DNA from: Pseudomonas fluorescens
GTDB lineage: Bacteria > Pseudomonadota > Gammaproteobacteria > Pseudomonadales > Pseudomonadaceae
NCBI RefSeq assembly: GCF_003732425.1
Contig: NZ_MOBX01000003.1
Coordinates: forward strand, 744,001-808,000
Direction: 5' to 3'
Length of the DNA: 64,000 nt
Under the pieces are notes generated by a model. That model ran no database searches and was not told where the DNA came from. It saw only the letters and a list, made by a program, of their open reading frames with translations. A program made the translations under genes and the position numbers. How positions within the stretch are numbered: position 1 is the stretch's first letter; every line of letters starts with the position of its first letter. This document shows positions 10,101-18,493 of the stretch, in pieces.

Positions 10101-13100
10101 GTGGCCTACGACTCAACGGCCGGCTATTTCTATCAGCCTGACCAATCCAGTCTGTTGCTGGCTTCCAACGGCTGGACCCACGTTCTGGCGCCGAAAGCGG
10201 CCAGCGGCATTTCCGGCGGTGGCAGCATCCGCATCGGTGCCTGCACCACGACTGTGTGCAGCAACCCGGCGATCCTTTATTCGAACGGCAGTCTCACGGC
10301 TGCCACGGATAATCAGTTCGAGCTCGACGAAGCGGTGCGTTTCGGCACGCGTCATTTGGCGCTTTCGGTCGGCTCGGTCAACGCCGGCAGCGCCGAAGCA
10401 CTGGCAGCGGCAGGCAGTCGCGTACCGGCGGGGTTGATGCTCAACCAGAACGTGCTCAATCGACTGCTGCGTGGCGATACGCAGTACGGCGCACCGGCGC
10501 TGGAAACCCTGAGCCTGACCACTCGCGATGCTTTCAATTTTTACGGCAGCGTGAGCCTCGACACTCTCGATCCGCAGACCGGCCAGAGTAAATTGCAGAA
10601 CCTGGTGCTGGTCACTCCGGCGATCTATGGCTTGGGCAATGCCAACGATGTGGCGAGCATCCGCACCGCCAATTTGATCTGGAACGGCGCCACGCAAAGC
10701 CCTGGCGGCGTGATCACCGCTGGCGCCGGTACGGGCAGCGGCACGCTGGACATTCAGGCGCAACGTATCGAGTTGGGGTACGACTCGATGCCGCAGGCGA
10801 GCGGCCTGGATCAGAACAATCGTCTGGCGCTGGGTTTTGCCAGCGTCAACCTGACGGCCAGCGACCGCATCACCGCCAACCACAAGGGCAGCCTCGCGGT
10901 GTATCAGGAGCAGGGCGCTTACGACCCGGTCAAGGGTTACAGCTACAGCGGCGGCAACCTGAATCTGCGTACGCCGTTGCTTACGGGTGACGCGGCGTCG
11001 GTGAGTGTGCTCAAGGCTGGCAACAATCTGACGCTCAGCGGTGGCGGGGCTGCAGGGGCGGCGGACGCCCTGGGTGCCGAGTTGGACCTTGAGGCTCGCA
11101 ACATCGTGCTCGATAGCCGTATCACCCTGGCGAGCGGCAAGCTGACGGTCAAGTCCGAGGGCGATTTGACCCTGGGCAGCGCTGCGGTGCTGGACATGGC
11201 TGGGCGTACGTTGCCGTTCAACGATTTGAACAAATACAGCTGGGGCGGCGACGTGTCGCTGTACAGCGCCAATGGCAATATTCGTCAAGCGGCGGGCTCG
11301 CGGATTGACCTGTCGGCGAAGAACAATCAAGCCGGTAACCTCAGCGCCATTGCGTTGGCCGACGCAGCCGGGACAGTCGATTTGCAGGGTGAAATCCTCG
11401 GCGGCAGCAGCGGTTATTACGATGCCGGCGGCACGCTGGTGCCGTACAAGGCCGGGGGCGTGGACATTCGCGCGCAAAATCTGGGCGCAGATGCCACCGC
11501 GCAGTTCGACGCGCTTAATCAGCGCCTGAACGCCGGACAGGTGTTCGGCAGCCGCAGCTTGCAGCTCAAGCAAGGCAATCTTGTGATTGGCGATGGCCTC
11601 AAGGCCAGTGACATCAATGTCTCGGTGGACAACGGCAGCCTGACAGTGACGGGTTTGGTCGACGCCAGTGGCGAGCGCGTCGGCAACATTCGTCTGTCGG
11701 CGAAAAACGGTCTGGCGCTGGCCGGCAACAGCGTGCTCGACGCTCATGGTCGAGTCCTGCGCGTCGACAGCTACGGCAAGATCATCGATGCGCCGAACCG
11801 CGCCACGGTGGAACTCAATTCCGGTCAGGGTGTACTCACGCTGGCGTCCGGCGCGCGGATCGACCTGCGTCACGGCACCGATTCGCTGCCCGGTTTCCTT
11901 GCAGGACAAAACGATGGAATGCTGCGCGGCACTCTTGAACTCAACGCGCCGCGTCTGGGCAGCAATGACATCGCCATCGACGCCAGCGGTGCGTTGGCCA
12001 TTCAGGGCGCTCGCTCCATTAGCCTCAACGGTACACGCCGCTACACCGACGCCCGCGATGGCGTCGATCAAGCGGTCAGTGGCCGACCGTATCAAGTGAT
12101 CGATCAAGCCATGCTCGAGCGCATTCACGGTGACAGCAACATCTTTATCAACGCCGCGCTGAGCAACAGCGATCTGCTGCAACGCAAACTCGCCGGGCTG
12201 AACAACGCCACTTACGCCGACGCGTTCCATCTTCGCCCGGGTGTGGAAATCGCCAGCAAGACGGCTGACGGCGACCTGGTGGTGGAGGGCGATCTGGACT
12301 TGTCCGGTTATCGCTATGCCAGCCTCAATCCGCACACGCGCTTGAACCCGTCGGTGTATGGCTCTGGTGAGGCCGGTAGCCTGGTCATCCGCGCGGGTGG
12401 CAACCTCGATATTTACGGCAGCATCAACGACGGTTTCGCGCCGCCGCCGGAAACTCAGGATGATGCCGGCTGGAAATTGATTGCCGGTGTGCAGCCGTTC
12501 GGCGGTGATCTGATCGTGCCGGGCAGCGGTGTTTCGCTGGCTGAAGGGACACAGTTCCCGGTCGGCGTCACGCTCAATTACGACGTGACAATTCAGGGCG
12601 CGGTGTTGGCCAGCGGCACGTTGCTGCCGACTCAGGCCGTGTTGGCTGAGGCGTATACCTTTAGCGCCGGCACGGTGTTGGCCGGGGCCATCCATGATGC
12701 CAGTGGCAACCTGCTGTACGCGGCGGGGACGTTGCTCAGTGACAGTGTGACGGTGCCGGCCAACAGCCGTTTGGGGGCCGGTATCCGTCTGAACAAGGCG
12801 ACCAGCCTGCAAGCCATGAACTGGCCCAAAGGCGTGCCGTTGCCGGGGGTTTACAACGCCGACCTGCAAAGCGTTTCCGGGGTCAGGCTGAGTGGTTCGC
12901 TGGCGTTGCTGCGCGGATCGCTGATTCCTTCCATGACCGACGTGAAACTGGCCGACGGCACGTCTTTGATCGAGCTTCGTCCCTTCAATGGCGCACAACA
13001 GGGTAAAAACTGGGCGGTGGCGAGCATGCTGCCCGCGGGCAGTGCCTCCTGGTCGATGCGTGCGGTGGCCGGCGCCGATCTCGGGGCGGCGGACAGCCGC

Positions 13101-16100
13101 GCGGTGAAGCCGGTATTGACTGATGGCAATCTGCGCCTGGCCGATGCTCATTACGGTGTGACCGTGACGACGGGTACCGGAACAATGGTCTGGGCGCCAG
13201 GCAATCCCTACGATCTGCCGGGGTATAACCCGGTGCCCGATGACCAGTTGTTCATGTGCGATTTGATTCCGGGACTTTGTCAGCCGATGGCGCGTTGGGT
13301 CTGGGCGCCAGGCAGCGGGTTGGGCGGTGATTATGAGCCGGTGCCTGAAGAGGCGCTGATCCTCTGTGACATCTACCCGAACCTGTGTATCGGCAATAAT
13401 CCGGGCACAACCGCCAAAGCTCATAGCCAGATGTTCAGCGTCCTGCGCACCGGCACGGGGGATCTCGACCTGATCGCCGCCGGCAACCTGAGCATGGACT
13501 CGCCGTTCGGCGTGTATACCGCAGGCACTCAGTCAGCCAACGTTGATCCGCTCTATAACCAGAAACGCGGGCATCTCTCGGACAGCGATTCGGTGCTGGG
13601 CACGGCGGGTGCTGACTATGAGAAATGGGTCAACGGTGGCGCGGACAGCTTGTATCAAGCCTGGTATCCGCAGATGGGTGGCAACCTGACGATCAACGCC
13701 GGGGGCTCGGTTTCCGCCGATTCAGTAGGCAAGAAGGCGCTATCGTCGGGTGGCGGTTTCCGTGAGCAGATTGCCAGCGCGTCAGTGGGTAACTGGCTGT
13801 GGCGCCAAGGTACAGGCAATCCGGATGTGCCCACAGCCTGGTGGATCAACTTCGGCAGTTACGCCACTCAGTTGATGACATCCGACGGCAATACCGAACC
13901 GTACCTGGTGGGCTTCACCGGATTCGGCACCTTGGGCGGCGGTAATATCAGCCTGCGTGCCGGAGGTGACGCCGGTATGCTCAAACCGTTGGGCGACACC
14001 ATCAATTATCCGCGCAGCCAAGGGCTTATCGTTGCCGTGGGCAGCACGGGTCGTGTCGCCAGCGATGGCAGCGTGCAGATGACCGGCGGCGGCGATATGG
14101 ACATCCGCATCGGCGGCGCATTCAACCCATCGCTGCAAGCGCGAGCCGGAGACAATGGGACGGGGGCGCCGAGGCACGACCTGCAAGGCGCGCTGATCAA
14201 TTTGCGCGGGGCGGCGCAATTGACGGGCGGGGCACTGGGCGGCATCAACCTGCAATACGGTGCCATTTCACAGTCGCATGATGTCCGTGAAACCCGACCG
14301 CTGGATCCTTTCACCTCGACCACCAGCAACGCGTCCGGTGGTCTGGTGCTGATTCCTGGTGACTCGGGCATGAGCCTCAGCACCCGGGGCGACCTGGTGT
14401 TGGGCGGTGCGGCCGATCCCGGTCGGGTGCGTCTGTTCAATGCCTCGCCAGTGTTCGATAACAGCGGCAATATTGGAACCGGCGGCATCCTGAGCGGCTT
14501 CTCGCTGTGGACCGATCACACGGCCATCGATCTGTTTTCTGCCGGAGGCAATCTCACACCCAGTACTCAACTGGCGGAGGTTGCAGGGAGTCTTTCCCCT
14601 GTGAGCGACGCCAATTCCTCGCCCACCGATGGCCGTTTTGTCTATCCGTCGATTCTTCGGGCAGTGGCGGCTCAAGGGTCGATTTATGCCGGTCCATCGG
14701 CGGCATACGGCAAGGGCAACTTAGCGCCGACTACCGCGTATTCATTGTTGTTGGCACCTTCGACAGCCGGACAACTCGAGCTGCTGGCCGGCGATTCCAT
14801 TTATGCTGGCGGCTACGCGATCAATCAATCGGGCGCCAGCCCATTGGCCATTGCCACGCCTTTCAAGCCGGCATTCCAGGCTTTCGCCAGCGCTAGCGCC
14901 GGGACACCCCTCACTAGCAACTACGGCAGCGACGGTGTTAAGCCTGACGCTAATTCGCGTTATCCGTTGTTGGCCTTTGGTCCCGACAGCTATTCCGGAT
15001 TGAATGACGTGCAGGGGCCGGCACGGTTCTACGCCTTGACCGGCGATCTGGTGGGGATACGCAGTGGCGAAACTTTGAGCTTTGGTGTGTCCAAACGTAC
15101 CTGGTATGAAGCGGCAGGCCCGGTCTGGATGATCGCCGGGCGCGACATCGTGGCGTCAGGGACCAACCTGGGCCAACCGACAATCGTACAGCCTGATGAA
15201 ATGGGCGTTGGTCGGGAGAGCATCAGCTCAAGCGGCAACCTTTTCGTGCATAACGACCCGCGAGACGTATCGCGGGTGTCGGCAGGCCGCGACATTCTCT
15301 ACAGCAGCTTCGATATTGCCGGCCCAGGCACGCTGGACATTAATGCCGGGCGCAACATCCTCATGGAAAACCGTGCCAGCATCACCAGTCTCGGCTCGAT
15401 AGTTGCGGGGGATCAGCGCCCTGGTGCCAGCGTGGTATTGCAGGCGGGCGTGGGCGCGCAGGGGCCGGATTACACAAGGTTCATCGCGCGTTACCTGAAC
15501 CTGCAGAACCTTGCTGATCCGAATGCCTCTCTCAACAGTCAGCCGGGCAAAGTGGTCAAGACCTACCTCGACGAACTGCAGAGCTGGCTGACCTTGGGCT
15601 ACGGCTTCAGCGGCAACGCCGAACAGGCGCAAGCGTTCTACGCCGCGCTGCCAAGTGCCGAGCAGGCAATTTTCGCCCGCCAAGTGTATTTCGCCGAATT
15701 GCGTGCCGGCGGCCTGGAATACAACGATGTCGACGGCCCGCGCAAAGGCAGTTACCTGCGCGGTCGCAACGCCATCGCGGCGCTGTTCCCGACCACCGAT
15801 GTGGCCGGTAACCCGATCCGTTACGACGGCGACATCACGCTGTACGGCGGAGCAGGGGTCAAGACGCTGTTCGGCGGCGATATCCAGATGCTCACCCCGG
15901 GTGGCGGTCAGGTGTTCGGCATCGAAGGCGCGGCGCCACCGTCCACGGCGGGGATCATCACTCAGGGCTCGGGCAACATTCAGCTCTACTCGCAGGGCAG
16001 CATCTTGCTGGGGCAGAGCCGGATCATGACCACCTTCGGCGGCTCGATTCTCGGCTGGTCGGCCGAGGGCGACATCAACGCCGGTCGTGGCTCGAAAACC

Positions 16101-16676
16101 ACGGTGGTCTACACCCCGCCGAAGCGCGTGTACGACACTTGGGGCAACGTGACCCTGTCGCCATCGGTGCCGAGCACCGGCGCCGGTATCGCCACGCTCA
16201 ACCCGATCGCCGAAGTGGCGCCGGGCGACATCGACCTGATCGCGCCTTTGGGCACCATTGATGCGGGCGAGGCGGGGATTCGTGTCTCGGGCAACGTCAA
16301 CATCGCCGCGCTGACGGTGGTCAACGCCGCCAACATCTCGGTGCAGGGCAAGGCGACGGGTGTGCCGGTGGTGTCGGCGGTGAATACCGGGGCGATTACT
16401 TCGGCCAGTTCGGCCGCATCGTCGGCCACGCAAGCGGCGGAGGACGTCGCCCGTCAGCAGCAAGCAGCTTCGCGACAGAATCAGGCGTCGGTGTTCACCG
16501 TGCAGGTATTGAGTTTCGGCAATGAGCAACTCGCGCCGTCCCGCGATGGTGCCAGCCGTGCACCGGCCCCGGGTTACAACCCGAACAGTCCGGTGCAGGT
16601 GTTGGGCGCCGGGGCGCTGGATGAACAGGCGAAACAGCAGTTGACCGAAGAGGAACGTGGGCAACTGACGCTGTAA
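4179..16676 (+). CDS. pdtA: Giant two-partner-secretion exoprotein (PdtA-like, FHA family)
   Basis: A 4165-residue secreted adhesin-like protein, nearly the length of P. aeruginosa PdtA, a phosphate-starvation-induced TpsA protein encoded near hxc. The N-terminus has an extended signal peptide (residues 1-47, ending GSAQAQ), then the TPS secretion domain (about 125-265) with NWETFNVG near 173 and the NRNGIVFSG motif, needed for export by a TpsB pore. The middle is thousands of residues of beta-helix-type repeats rich in G, N, D, T and S. A Cys-containing tandem repeat lies near 3003-3075, and the C-terminal region from about 4010 resembles the DUF3739 end of this family. The frame is open far upstream (to 3873), overlapping the DING gene, but the ATG at 4179 follows AAAAAGGAT and begins the signal sequence. 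No tpsB (pdtB) gene lies downstream in the window. Confidence 0.88.
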   Translation: MLARPSRRRTHVLSSKREAMEPTLWLLKPLAHAVALCLVAGSAQAQTAFSSSWFAAKGAAQQAAAARPGMGGLPGMTPPLAQQQKANQQLQRSIQTLNNTVAAIAAQQAAQAAGRAAALGTVQFVPDGLGEGGLKVDNSLAQGWQNAKGPQQTQADGKTTVKIEQTADKAILNWETFNVGRNTTVEFAQQANWAVLNRVNDPSARASQIQGQIKGAGTVMLVNRNGIVFSGSSQVNVRNLVAAAANITDIQFRDRGLYFDSTGTQPTFTDAAGKVLVERGASIETHKPAVSTDAGGYALLLGNEVQNDGSISTAKGQTVLAAGDRFYIRKGSGTEGNAFSTTFGNEVTPGFKAGAVAGKVTNNGLIQSATGDITLAGHEVVQNGVLLASTSVSTRGTIHLSNPGTDSTGSVTLGQGSATAIMLDSSDLTALDSQRDAALTGVNANNRIRGDQSRIEIQSGGSVEFQNGSITLATGGQVAVSAQRRSLVRDGAMIDVSGALGVKVAMENNNIKINVQGNEQRDASINREKGALNSNDVWVDVRELVYVPAGTNGYATDRWYTAGGLLEVGGYLGTQGHSIGEWMAQGGTVSFAGNDVVTEKGSLINLSGGTLDVQSGQIRQSWLRGADGKLYEVSRAPGDLLYTGLYKGYEDNSERWGQTSYFYNPLIAPRSRFESGYTVGRDAGQLVVATANAVLDGQMIGEVYQGERQNQAAKPVLDGYEQSQTALARRAQLIVGSYDPTWVAAASGLLYTLNPTLDQVQIGGERPVAGSDLDLAGAVSDARKGKLYLDNDQLNGFRLGALKVAAKDQVIVDGALTVDNGGDITLYSPDVQIGADLTARGGSLRLGNVLNQFLSSDTADTRLTAKVDKATQVNVADGVRLDTRGVWSNLRTNPDDGASLAYLNGGLVSIRSSGDIDIGAGSLLDVSSGGAVLANGKTRGGKGGDLTLESSAISAPGKTRLDLAGELRGYGVTGGGTLTVQANKILVGQTDQALADNTLQLSGDLFSKGFSAYNLIGLSGLDVAEGTAIDITLPVYRFGDAAPNQVSGVDPQTALELWTPTLFQENPTKGLLTQRAGASLTLQGGASLIGLIDAANSTLTLGRGSRISVDPGQSIKLRGAGQITVEGELNAWGGTIDIRQQQFGSINPGTSNQVADSNAHHRSIWIGEQAVLDVAGRANTAIDALGRTYGQVGKGGSIIIGGEIDTKLATATAADAYVIVRQGARLDASGTEAVLDIAGQGPTRVATDGGRISLSSYNGVFVEGSLRAAAGGVGAAGGRLELALEAPLYMDSASNAVRAPREIIIGQGPGDTRLSATLRPGEGADSLRYGQTRLSADGLMAGGFDNLSLLSNGLLSFDGDVNLHMNQSLNLFAGALSLAENSSDAARIDLRAPYLRLSGVGTYFEAPTMTRPRVTLNPTNRLSQATFNASANLLDVGNGLSFGTQGAILQQQGPAVAYSRRAFGLVSLDSSGDLRFLAPNDRAEKTRLWAPGDLNLGAAQIYPATGVQADVRAGYQGADRANEHTLRISGRGAAPAAVPYSVFGSLSLTAGTLEQGGVIRAPLGLITLGDDVLTTTREVRLLPGSVTSVSAAGLVMPYGGTTDGIDYRYNDKSVVLNGITGETNGVVVNSQYIDVQSGATLDLSGGGDLRGAGFVSGRGGSTDARLNPLVRNAADGTFSLPGLASNPVYAIVPGNQSVYAPVVAGAAAVDPRVGQQITLGAGVPGLAAGTYTLLPSSFALLPGAFRVEVNGQATPSGTTRALQLGNGSWTSSGQMSIANTGLRDSLASQVILTSADVLRRYSQYNETSLTQFIYSDAARRGVPRALAPMDGKTLDLRLNAGGEQDIALQFNGHALFKAAEGGFTGTAVLRGGNAGANFEILGAGHAPTADFDGVSVYADTLNNLNAGRLSIGAMPNVMYGNSANIIGFLGTSKDIVLREGAILSAPEVLLRTTSTLGGITVEAGAGINTLGRGDVAYDSTAGYFYQPDQSSLLLASNGWTHVLAPKAASGISGGGSIRIGACTTTVCSNPAILYSNGSLTAATDNQFELDEAVRFGTRHLALSVGSVNAGSAEALAAAGSRVPAGLMLNQNVLNRLLRGDTQYGAPALETLSLTTRDAFNFYGSVSLDTLDPQTGQSKLQNLVLVTPAIYGLGNANDVASIRTANLIWNGATQSPGGVITAGAGTGSGTLDIQAQRIELGYDSMPQASGLDQNNRLALGFASVNLTASDRITANHKGSLAVYQEQGAYDPVKGYSYSGGNLNLRTPLLTGDAASVSVLKAGNNLTLSGGGAAGAADALGAELDLEARNIVLDSRITLASGKLTVKSEGDLTLGSAAVLDMAGRTLPFNDLNKYSWGGDVSLYSANGNIRQAAGSRIDLSAKNNQAGNLSAIALADAAGTVDLQGEILGGSSGYYDAGGTLVPYKAGGVDIRAQNLGADATAQFDALNQRLNAGQVFGSRSLQLKQGNLVIGDGLKASDINVSVDNGSLTVTGLVDASGERVGNIRLSAKNGLALAGNSVLDAHGRVLRVDSYGKIIDAPNRATVELNSGQGVLTLASGARIDLRHGTDSLPGFLAGQNDGMLRGTLELNAPRLGSNDIAIDASGALAIQGARSISLNGTRRYTDARDGVDQAVSGRPYQVIDQAMLERIHGDSNIFINAALSNSDLLQRKLAGLNNATYADAFHLRPGVEIASKTADGDLVVEGDLDLSGYRYASLNPHTRLNPSVYGSGEAGSLVIRAGGNLDIYGSINDGFAPPPETQDDAGWKLIAGVQPFGGDLIVPGSGVSLAEGTQFPVGVTLNYDVTIQGAVLASGTLLPTQAVLAEAYTFSAGTVLAGAIHDASGNLLYAAGTLLSDSVTVPANSRLGAGIRLNKATSLQAMNWPKGVPLPGVYNADLQSVSGVRLSGSLALLRGSLIPSMTDVKLADGTSLIELRPFNGAQQGKNWAVASMLPAGSASWSMRAVAGADLGAADSRAVKPVLTDGNLRLADAHYGVTVTTGTGTMVWAPGNPYDLPGYNPVPDDQLFMCDLIPGLCQPMARWVWAPGSGLGGDYEPVPEEALILCDIYPNLCIGNNPGTTAKAHSQMFSVLRTGTGDLDLIAAGNLSMDSPFGVYTAGTQSANVDPLYNQKRGHLSDSDSVLGTAGADYEKWVNGGADSLYQAWYPQMGGNLTINAGGSVSADSVGKKALSSGGGFREQIASASVGNWLWRQGTGNPDVPTAWWINFGSYATQLMTSDGNTEPYLVGFTGFGTLGGGNISLRAGGDAGMLKPLGDTINYPRSQGLIVAVGSTGRVASDGSVQMTGGGDMDIRIGGAFNPSLQARAGDNGTGAPRHDLQGALINLRGAAQLTGGALGGINLQYGAISQSHDVRETRPLDPFTSTTSNASGGLVLIPGDSGMSLSTRGDLVLGGAADPGRVRLFNASPVFDNSGNIGTGGILSGFSLWTDHTAIDLFSAGGNLTPSTQLAEVAGSLSPVSDANSSPTDGRFVYPSILRAVAAQGSIYAGPSAAYGKGNLAPTTAYSLLLAPSTAGQLELLAGDSIYAGGYAINQSGASPLAIATPFKPAFQAFASASAGTPLTSNYGSDGVKPDANSRYPLLAFGPDSYSGLNDVQGPARFYALTGDLVGIRSGETLSFGVSKRTWYEAAGPVWMIAGRDIVASGTNLGQPTIVQPDEMGVGRESISSSGNLFVHNDPRDVSRVSAGRDILYSSFDIAGPGTLDINAGRNILMENRASITSLGSIVAGDQRPGASVVLQAGVGAQGPDYTRFIARYLNLQNLADPNASLNSQPGKVVKTYLDELQSWLTLGYGFSGNAEQAQAFYAALPSAEQAIFARQVYFAELRAGGLEYNDVDGPRKGSYLRGRNAIAALFPTTDVAGNPIRYDGDITLYGGAGVKTLFGGDIQMLTPGGGQVFGIEGAAPPSTAGIITQGSGNIQLYSQGSILLGQSRIMTTFGGSILGWSAEGDINAGRGSKTTVVYTPPKRVYDTWGNVTLSPSVPSTGAGIATLNPIAEVAPGDIDLIAPLGTIDAGEAGIRVSGNVNIAALTVVNAANISVQGKATGVPVVSAVNTGAITSASSAASSATQAAEDVARQQQAASRQNQASVFTVQVLSFGNEQLAPSRDGASRAPAPGYNPNSPVQVLGAGALDEQAKQQLTEEERGQLTL
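13189..13404 (+). repeat. Intragenic tandem repeat with paired cysteines in pdtA
   Basis: Two successive copies of about 35-40 codons encode WAPG...P.YxPVPxxxLxxC followed by CDLIPGLC and CDIYPNLC respectively. Each gives a C-x6-C pair. Cysteines are nearly absent elsewhere in the 4165-residue protein (one other C-rich spot, CTTTVC, near residue 2024). Confidence 0.75.
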
Positions 16677-16698
16677 AAGACTCTCGTGCAGTACGTTT

Positions 16699-16725
16699 GG
16701 GCGACCGGTTGGTCGCCCTTTTTTT
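16699..16725 (+). terminator. Terminator of pdtA
   Basis: A perfect 8-base stem GGGCGACC/GGTCGCCC with a GGTT loop is followed by eight T residues. It begins 23 bases after the pdtA stop and just touches the 3' end of the convergent parE gene. Confidence 0.9.
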
Positions 16726-17008
16726 ATGTTGATGAGGTTCGTGGGTATTGTTGTCGAGTGTGGACAAACGTCAGTATTTTGATGTGCCCGTTCACTCGAT
16801 AGACCAGTAGATAGTTTGGATTGACCAGCATTTCCCGAGTACCTGGCGCTCGACCGGATCTGTAACCATAGGGAATTGATGAAAGCCTTTGCGTTGCTGC
16901 ACCCACCTTGCGCTGCAAAGCCGCTGAAGCGTTGGAATTGTATTGTTCAATGTAATCGATAATGTCAGCCAGATCGTCCAGAGCTTGATCGCTCCATTCA
17001 AGCGGCAG
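16724..17008 (-). CDS. ParE/RelE-type toxin with a non-canonical start codon
   Basis: The frame encodes about 94 residues in the type II toxin fold of ParE/RelE: a helical start PLEWSDQALDDLADIIDYIE, then SIPYGYRSGRAPGTREMLV, YLLVYRV and the terminal beta strand ILTFVHTRQQYP. ParE toxins usually inhibit gyrase and RelE toxins cleave mRNA; which applies is unclear. No ATG, GTG or TTG lies between the upstream in-frame stop and the conserved PLEW segment. The best fit is CTG at 17006-17008, exactly where family members carry their initiator Met, overlapping the antitoxin stop by 11 bases. Either it uses CTG or ATC by translational coupling, or the start has been lost and the toxin is silenced. 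The body is intact, with no frameshift. Confidence 0.7.
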   Translation of the reverse strand: MPLEWSDQALDDLADIIDYIEQYNSNASAALQRKVGAATQRLSSIPYGYRSGRAPGTREMLVNPNYLLVYRVNGHIKILTFVHTRQQYPRTSST

Positions 17009-17192
17009 CGCGTCGATTCTTGCGTTTCTCTTCTAATAGTTGCTCGAGCCGCACCATGGCTTCCTCATGGGGAATGCCCGGGCGAGGATCATCCAGTGCA
17101 GCCCGCACCTTGGCACGGAACCAGCGATCGTAGCTCTCTGCCTCTTCTTCGGATTCGAACTCAGAATAAAACGGGGAAAGCAATATGCTCAT
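16998..17192 (-). CDS. Antitoxin of the ParE-type pair
   Basis: A 64-residue acidic-to-basic protein beginning MSILLSPFYSEFES, with the motif YDRWFRAKVRAALDDPRPGIPH and a charged C-terminal tail EEKRKNRRAAA. This is the small RelB/StbD-like antitoxin usually placed upstream of RelE/ParE toxins; its C-terminal part should wrap the toxin. The start at 17192 follows GGAGGT; a longer frame upstream has no family resemblance. It is first in the two-gene operon and overlaps the toxin frame, as expected for stoichiometric control. The pair sits alone between convergent pdtA and an outer-membrane gene, like a small accessory insertion. Confidence 0.78.
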   Translation of the reverse strand: MSILLSPFYSEFESEEEAESYDRWFRAKVRAALDDPRPGIPHEEAMVRLEQLLEEKRKNRRAAA

Positions 17193-17445
17193 ATGACCTC
17201 CGTGATCAATTTCAAGCAGTCTAAGTGGGGAATGGCCCGTTGTCGTCACTGGCTGACGATGCACCCCATGAGCCCTTGAGGAACCATGGGATAACGGCGT
17301 CAGTATCTGCAAGCGCCCCCTTTAAATCTGCCAGACGTTTCCCCCTGTTGTCCGGTAATCTCGACCGCCGCTGTAGGCGTATTCCACCCATGCGTTTTTC
17401 AGGTTTTCAGGCTACAAATCCAGGTGCGCTTTCCTACAAATGCAC

Positions 17446-18393
17446 TCAGAAAGCGTACGGAATACTCACCTTCGCCCACAACATTTCCCCCTCCGGTCGG
17501 TTCTCCACATCAAATTCCTTGGCCCAGCGAATCTCCGCACTGGCGTACTTGAGAAAGGTGAATTGCAGCGCCGGGCCGATCGCGAACACCTTGCCGCGCA
17601 CGCCGTCATCGACGTCCTGCCCGGCGAACTGCACGGTGTGGCCGAACTGTTTGTCATCGGTGGTCTGCTGGAGGAAGTAGCCGTTGATGCCGAGCATCAG
17701 GTCGTCGGTGATTTTGTAGCTGGCCGAATAATCGAAATGGAAGATCTGCCCCGACTTGTAGTCGGTGTCTTTGTTCTTCTCGTTGAAGCTGTAGGTGGTC
17801 TTCATCGAGACTTCGGTGTTGTCGGTCGGCAACCAGGTGAAGGAGAACAGCGGTTTGTAGGTGTAGAAATTGTTGCTGGTATTGGCCAGTCGGTCGACGT
17901 TGTATTCGCCGGTGGGTACGGTGATTTCCACGGCGGCGCCAAGGGTCAGGTTTTTGCCCATGTCCCACAGAATGATTGGGGCGATGGTGGTATCGCCCAT
18001 GCCTTCGCGGGTGTCGCTCAAGCCGAACACCGAGACTTCCTGCTTCAGCCACGGCTGGGCGATGTAACCGGCCAGGCGTCCACCGAACACGCGCACCGGG
18101 CTTAAATAATCGAGACGCGGAATCACAGCGGTGGATTCGATTTCGACATTCGGCACCTTGCCGCCGAACGAGCTGATGTTGAGCTTTCGCGCCTTGTAGT
18201 GGTTGTAGTAGAGGTTGAACGCGACCATGTTCTCCGGAAGGCTGTCGACTTCCAGCGGCAGCATGAAGAAACCGTCGGTGCCGGTGCCGATGTTGTCGAC
18301 GCCGGCTTCGGTGGCCAGCGCCGCTGCGGTCGCGGCGCAGCTCAGTAAGGAAAGGGCCAGACGCAGAGGGAATGTCGCGCGGTTCGGGTGCAT
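17446..18393 (-). CDS. Outer-membrane protein, MetA-pathway/SphA-like
   Basis: A 315-residue protein with a signal peptide (residues 1-28, ending ALA) and many alternating aromatic/polar beta strands, ending in the outer-membrane signature ...VSIPYAF with a terminal Phe. It matches the family annotated 'putative MetA-pathway of phenol degradation', outer-membrane channels that often take up hydrophobic compounds. The start at 18393 follows GAGGA by 5 bases; an ATG four codons upstream lacks a ribosome site. It is divergent from an AraC regulator, an arrangement also seen for sphA/sphR (sphingosine response) in P. aeruginosa, but the ligand here cannot be told from sequence. Confidence 0.75.
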   Translation of the reverse strand: MHPNRATFPLRLALSLLSCAATAAALATEAGVDNIGTGTDGFFMLPLEVDSLPENMVAFNLYYNHYKARKLNISSFGGKVPNVEIESTAVIPRLDYLSPVRVFGGRLAGYIAQPWLKQEVSVFGLSDTREGMGDTTIAPIILWDMGKNLTLGAAVEITVPTGEYNVDRLANTSNNFYTYKPLFSFTWLPTDNTEVSMKTTYSFNEKNKDTDYKSGQIFHFDYSASYKITDDLMLGINGYFLQQTTDDKQFGHTVQFAGQDVDDGVRGKVFAIGPALQFTFLKYASAEIRWAKEFDVENRPEGEMLWAKVSIPYAF

Positions 18394-18493
18394 AACCGTC
18401 CTCATTATTATTGTGTTTTGGGCGCAACGCCGGCACGCAGTACGCCCGGTACTATAGAAATAAGCGCTTGGTGCTCGGCGGGGCAGGGTATTG

